Shown: positions 62,516-64,000 of the stretch, in pieces
Layout of the letters: every line of letters starts with the position of its first letter
Numbering within the stretch: position 1 is the stretch's first letter
From: Pseudodesulfovibrio senegalensis
Lineage (GTDB): Bacteria; Desulfobacterota; Desulfovibrionia; Desulfovibrionales; Desulfovibrionaceae
DNA length: 64,000 nucleotides
Assembly (NCBI RefSeq): GCF_008830225.1
Contig: NZ_WAIE01000001.1
Span: 930,001 to 994,000, forward strand
Reading direction: 5' to 3'
Notes under the pieces: model-generated
Databases searched by the model: none
What the model was told of the DNA's origin: nothing
Seen by the model: the letters and a program-made list of their open reading frames with translations, nothing else
Translations under genes and position numbers: made by a program

Positions 62516-64000
62516 TTAGGATTGTTCCGGCCCATGAAGTATGGCCATCACTTCCTTTGTGTCGTGCGGCAGGGCTGCTTCCCCCTTGGCCGCATATTCC
62601 AGTTTCGAGGCGATGTAGATGGCGGCAAAAGCAATCAGCATGACGAATCCCCCAGGGTTCTTGAACTGGAGCATGGTCGGCAGGTACGCTTTGCCGAGGA
62701 TCATGGCAAAGGACCCGATGATGCCCGTCAGCAGGCCGGCAATGGCACCGTTTTTGGTCATCTTGGGCCACCAGACCCCCATGACCAGCACCGGGAAGAA
62801 TGTGGATGCTGCGATGGCAAACGCCAGTCCCACAAGCACGGCTATCTGCATGTTTTCGGCCAGGAAACCCAGTGGGATTCCGAGCAATCCGATGAAGATG
62901 GATGCGGTGCGTGCAACCTTGACTCGCGTTGATTCCGGCATGTCCGGGTTGAGGACGTTGACCACAAGGTCGTGTCCGATGGCTCCGGCGCAGGCGATGA
63001 TCAGCCCGGCCACGGTGGAGAGTATCGCGGCAAACGCTCCAGCCACGACAATGCCCATCAGGATCTGGCCACCGAAGTATGAGCCGGCTACCGGGACGGC
63101 AAGGTTCTTGCCGTTGGCTGCCAGCCATGAACCCAGGTGCGGACTGAGGCCCATGGCCTTGCCTTGCAGGTACACGTAACGGATTACATGACCCACATAC
63201 GGGCTCAGTATGTAGAACATGCCGATCAGCAACAGTACGTAGATGACGGTTCTGCGCGCGGCTTTGCCGTCAGGAGCGGTGTAGAAACGAACGAGGATGT
63301 GGGGCAGTCCTGCCGTGCCGAACATGAGCGCCAGCAACAGGGAGAGCGTGTCTTTGAGGTTGGTCAGCCAGTACGCCGGGCTTGTGTACGCTGCGCCGTC
63401 GAACATTTTTCCTGTAGCAGGATCAATCTGCTTGAACTCACTGATGAATTGCACCACGTCGCCATAGGTGAAGCCTTTTATCACGAACGGAATGAACGCG
63501 AGCAGGAACATGGCCCCGAACAGGATCCAGAATTGCACAAGTTGGTTGACCGTGGTGCCTTTCATCCCACCCACAGTGACATAGACGGTAATGATGCATG
63601 AAATGACGATAATGGCCGTTCCGTATTCCATGTTCAGGAGCAATCCCATGACCTTGCCCGCACCAAGCATTTGCGGAGCCATGTAGAACAGGGAAACGAA
63701 CAGCACGCCGATCACACCGAGAACGCGTGCATTCTTCGAATGGAATCGCTCGGACACGAAATCAGGAACCGTGTAGCGTCCGAATTTGCGGAGCGGGCTG
63801 GCCAGAAACAGCAGCAGGGCGATGTAGCCTACGAAGAATCCCAGGGCGTAGATGATACCGTCGAAGCCGTACAGAAAGGCTACACCGGCAACACCGAGGA
63901 ATGATGCTGCGGAAAGGTAGTCCGATGAAATGGCCGAGGCATTGATGAAGGAGTTGACCTTGCGTCCGGCCAGATAATAGTCGGCCGAAGTTTTTTGCCT
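62516..64000 (-). CDS. actP: cation/acetate symporter (ActP-like, sodium:solute symporter), 5' end outside the window
   Basis: The frame is open to the right edge, giving 494 visible residues; the annotated GTG at 63757 is internal because coding similarity continues (SADYYLAGRKVNSFINASAI, then SSDYLSAASFLGVAG). These SSS-family signatures and GTAGLPHILVRFYT identify an ActP-like acetate/pyruvate symporter with about 13 helices. Acetate is the main end product of incomplete oxidisers, so uptake or efflux fits the inferred organism. The start lies outside the window. Confidence 0.88.
   Translation of the reverse strand, partial: RQKTSADYYLAGRKVNSFINASAISSDYLSAASFLGVAGVAFLYGFDGIIYALGFFVGYIALLLFLASPLRKFGRYTVPDFVSERFHSKNARVLGVIGVLFVSLFYMAPQMLGAGKVMGLLLNMEYGTAIIVISCIITVYVTVGGMKGTTVNQLVQFWILFGAMFLLAFIPFVIKGFTYGDVVQFISEFKQIDPATGKMFDGAAYTSPAYWLTNLKDTLSLLLALMFGTAGLPHILVRFYTAPDGKAARRTVIYVLLLIGMFYILSPYVGHVIRYVYLQGKAMGLSPHLGSWLAANGKNLAVPVAGSYFGGQILMGIVVAGAFAAILSTVAGLIIACAGAIGHDLVVNVLNPDMPESTRVKVARTASIFIGLLGIPLGFLAENMQIAVLVGLAFAIAASTFFPVLVMGVWWPKMTKNGAIAGLLTGIIGSFAMILGKAYLPTMLQFKNPGGFVMLIAFAAIYIASKLEYAAKGEAALPHDTKEVMAILHGPEQS

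Overview
The window looks like a chromosomal segment of a Gram-negative sulfate reducer of the Desulfovibrionaceae (Desulfovibrio/Pseudodesulfovibrio type). This is inferred from gene content: a complex I operon with no NADH-dehydrogenase genes, a GAK-type CofD-like protein, a CoA-disulfide reductase/rhodanese fusion, a fused TIGR03960/TIGR03936-type radical SAM protein, and moderately GC-rich coding sequence. Nearly all of it is ordinary core chromosome. Mobile DNA is limited to one decayed ISL3 transposase remnant.

Layout. 1-13.9 kb (+): the end of argG, then argH, ftsH, folP, the c-di-AMP block cdaA-cdaR-glmM, galU, a LolA-like secreted protein, priA, an OmpH/Skp-like chaperone and a periplasmic SH3-repeat protein. 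14-16 kb: a zinc-ribbon protein (-), a TetR regulator with two matching palindromes, a methyltransferase gene broken by a frameshift at a run of eight T, and an initiator tRNA gene (-). 16-20.6 kb: envelope/glycan genes (GT2 glycosyltransferase, LAB_N membrane protein, VTT/DedA-type protein, convergent PAP2 phosphatase, two GT4-like glycosyltransferases). 20.6-21.5 kb: a gene-poor stretch carrying an 18-bp Rex/CRP-FNR-type palindrome. 21.5-22.8 kb: a REC-PAS-GGDEF diguanylate cyclase.

22.9-34.6 kb (+): a thirteen-gene respiratory operon, nuoABCDHIJK, a NuoL/MrpD-like subunit, a small His-rich membrane protein, a second NuoL/MrpD-like subunit, nuoM and nuoN. nuoE, nuoF and nuoG are absent, so the complex probably takes electrons from ferredoxin or another carrier rather than NADH. 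34.6-37.2 kb (-): a GntR/FadR regulator with two operators, a TSUP permease and an FMN-dependent 2-hydroxyacid dehydrogenase, which looks like a lactate-type utilisation cassette. 37.3-39.4 kb: an HsdR_N-domain protein, a small ferredoxin and a solitary substrate-binding protein. 39.6-44.5 kb (+): aroL, an orphan CofD-like protein, a TrkH/KtrB and TrkA/KtrA potassium uptake pair, and aroC.

44.6-52.6 kb: ISL3 remnant, YbjQ family protein (-), secreted M16 peptidase (-), two small conserved-looking proteins, a PLP aminotransferase, a CoADR-rhodanese fusion and a single-domain response regulator, closed by a 27-bp perfect inverted repeat. 52.6-58.8 kb (-): a MarR regulator and a five-gene peptide ABC transporter (SBP-B-C-D-F) with a strong internal hairpin. 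59-64 kb: a lipoprotein (+), the large radical SAM protein (-), an LSm-like small protein (-) and the 3' part of an acetate/solute symporter gene that runs off the window.

Functional threads: cell-wall precursor synthesis coupled to c-di-AMP (cdaA-cdaR-glmM), with a possible c-di-AMP target (KtrA-like) 35 kb away; energy conservation (nuo-like complex, lactate-type oxidation, acetate symport, sulfur-linked CoADR-Rhd); aromatic amino acid and folate synthesis; and envelope glycan/lipid handling.
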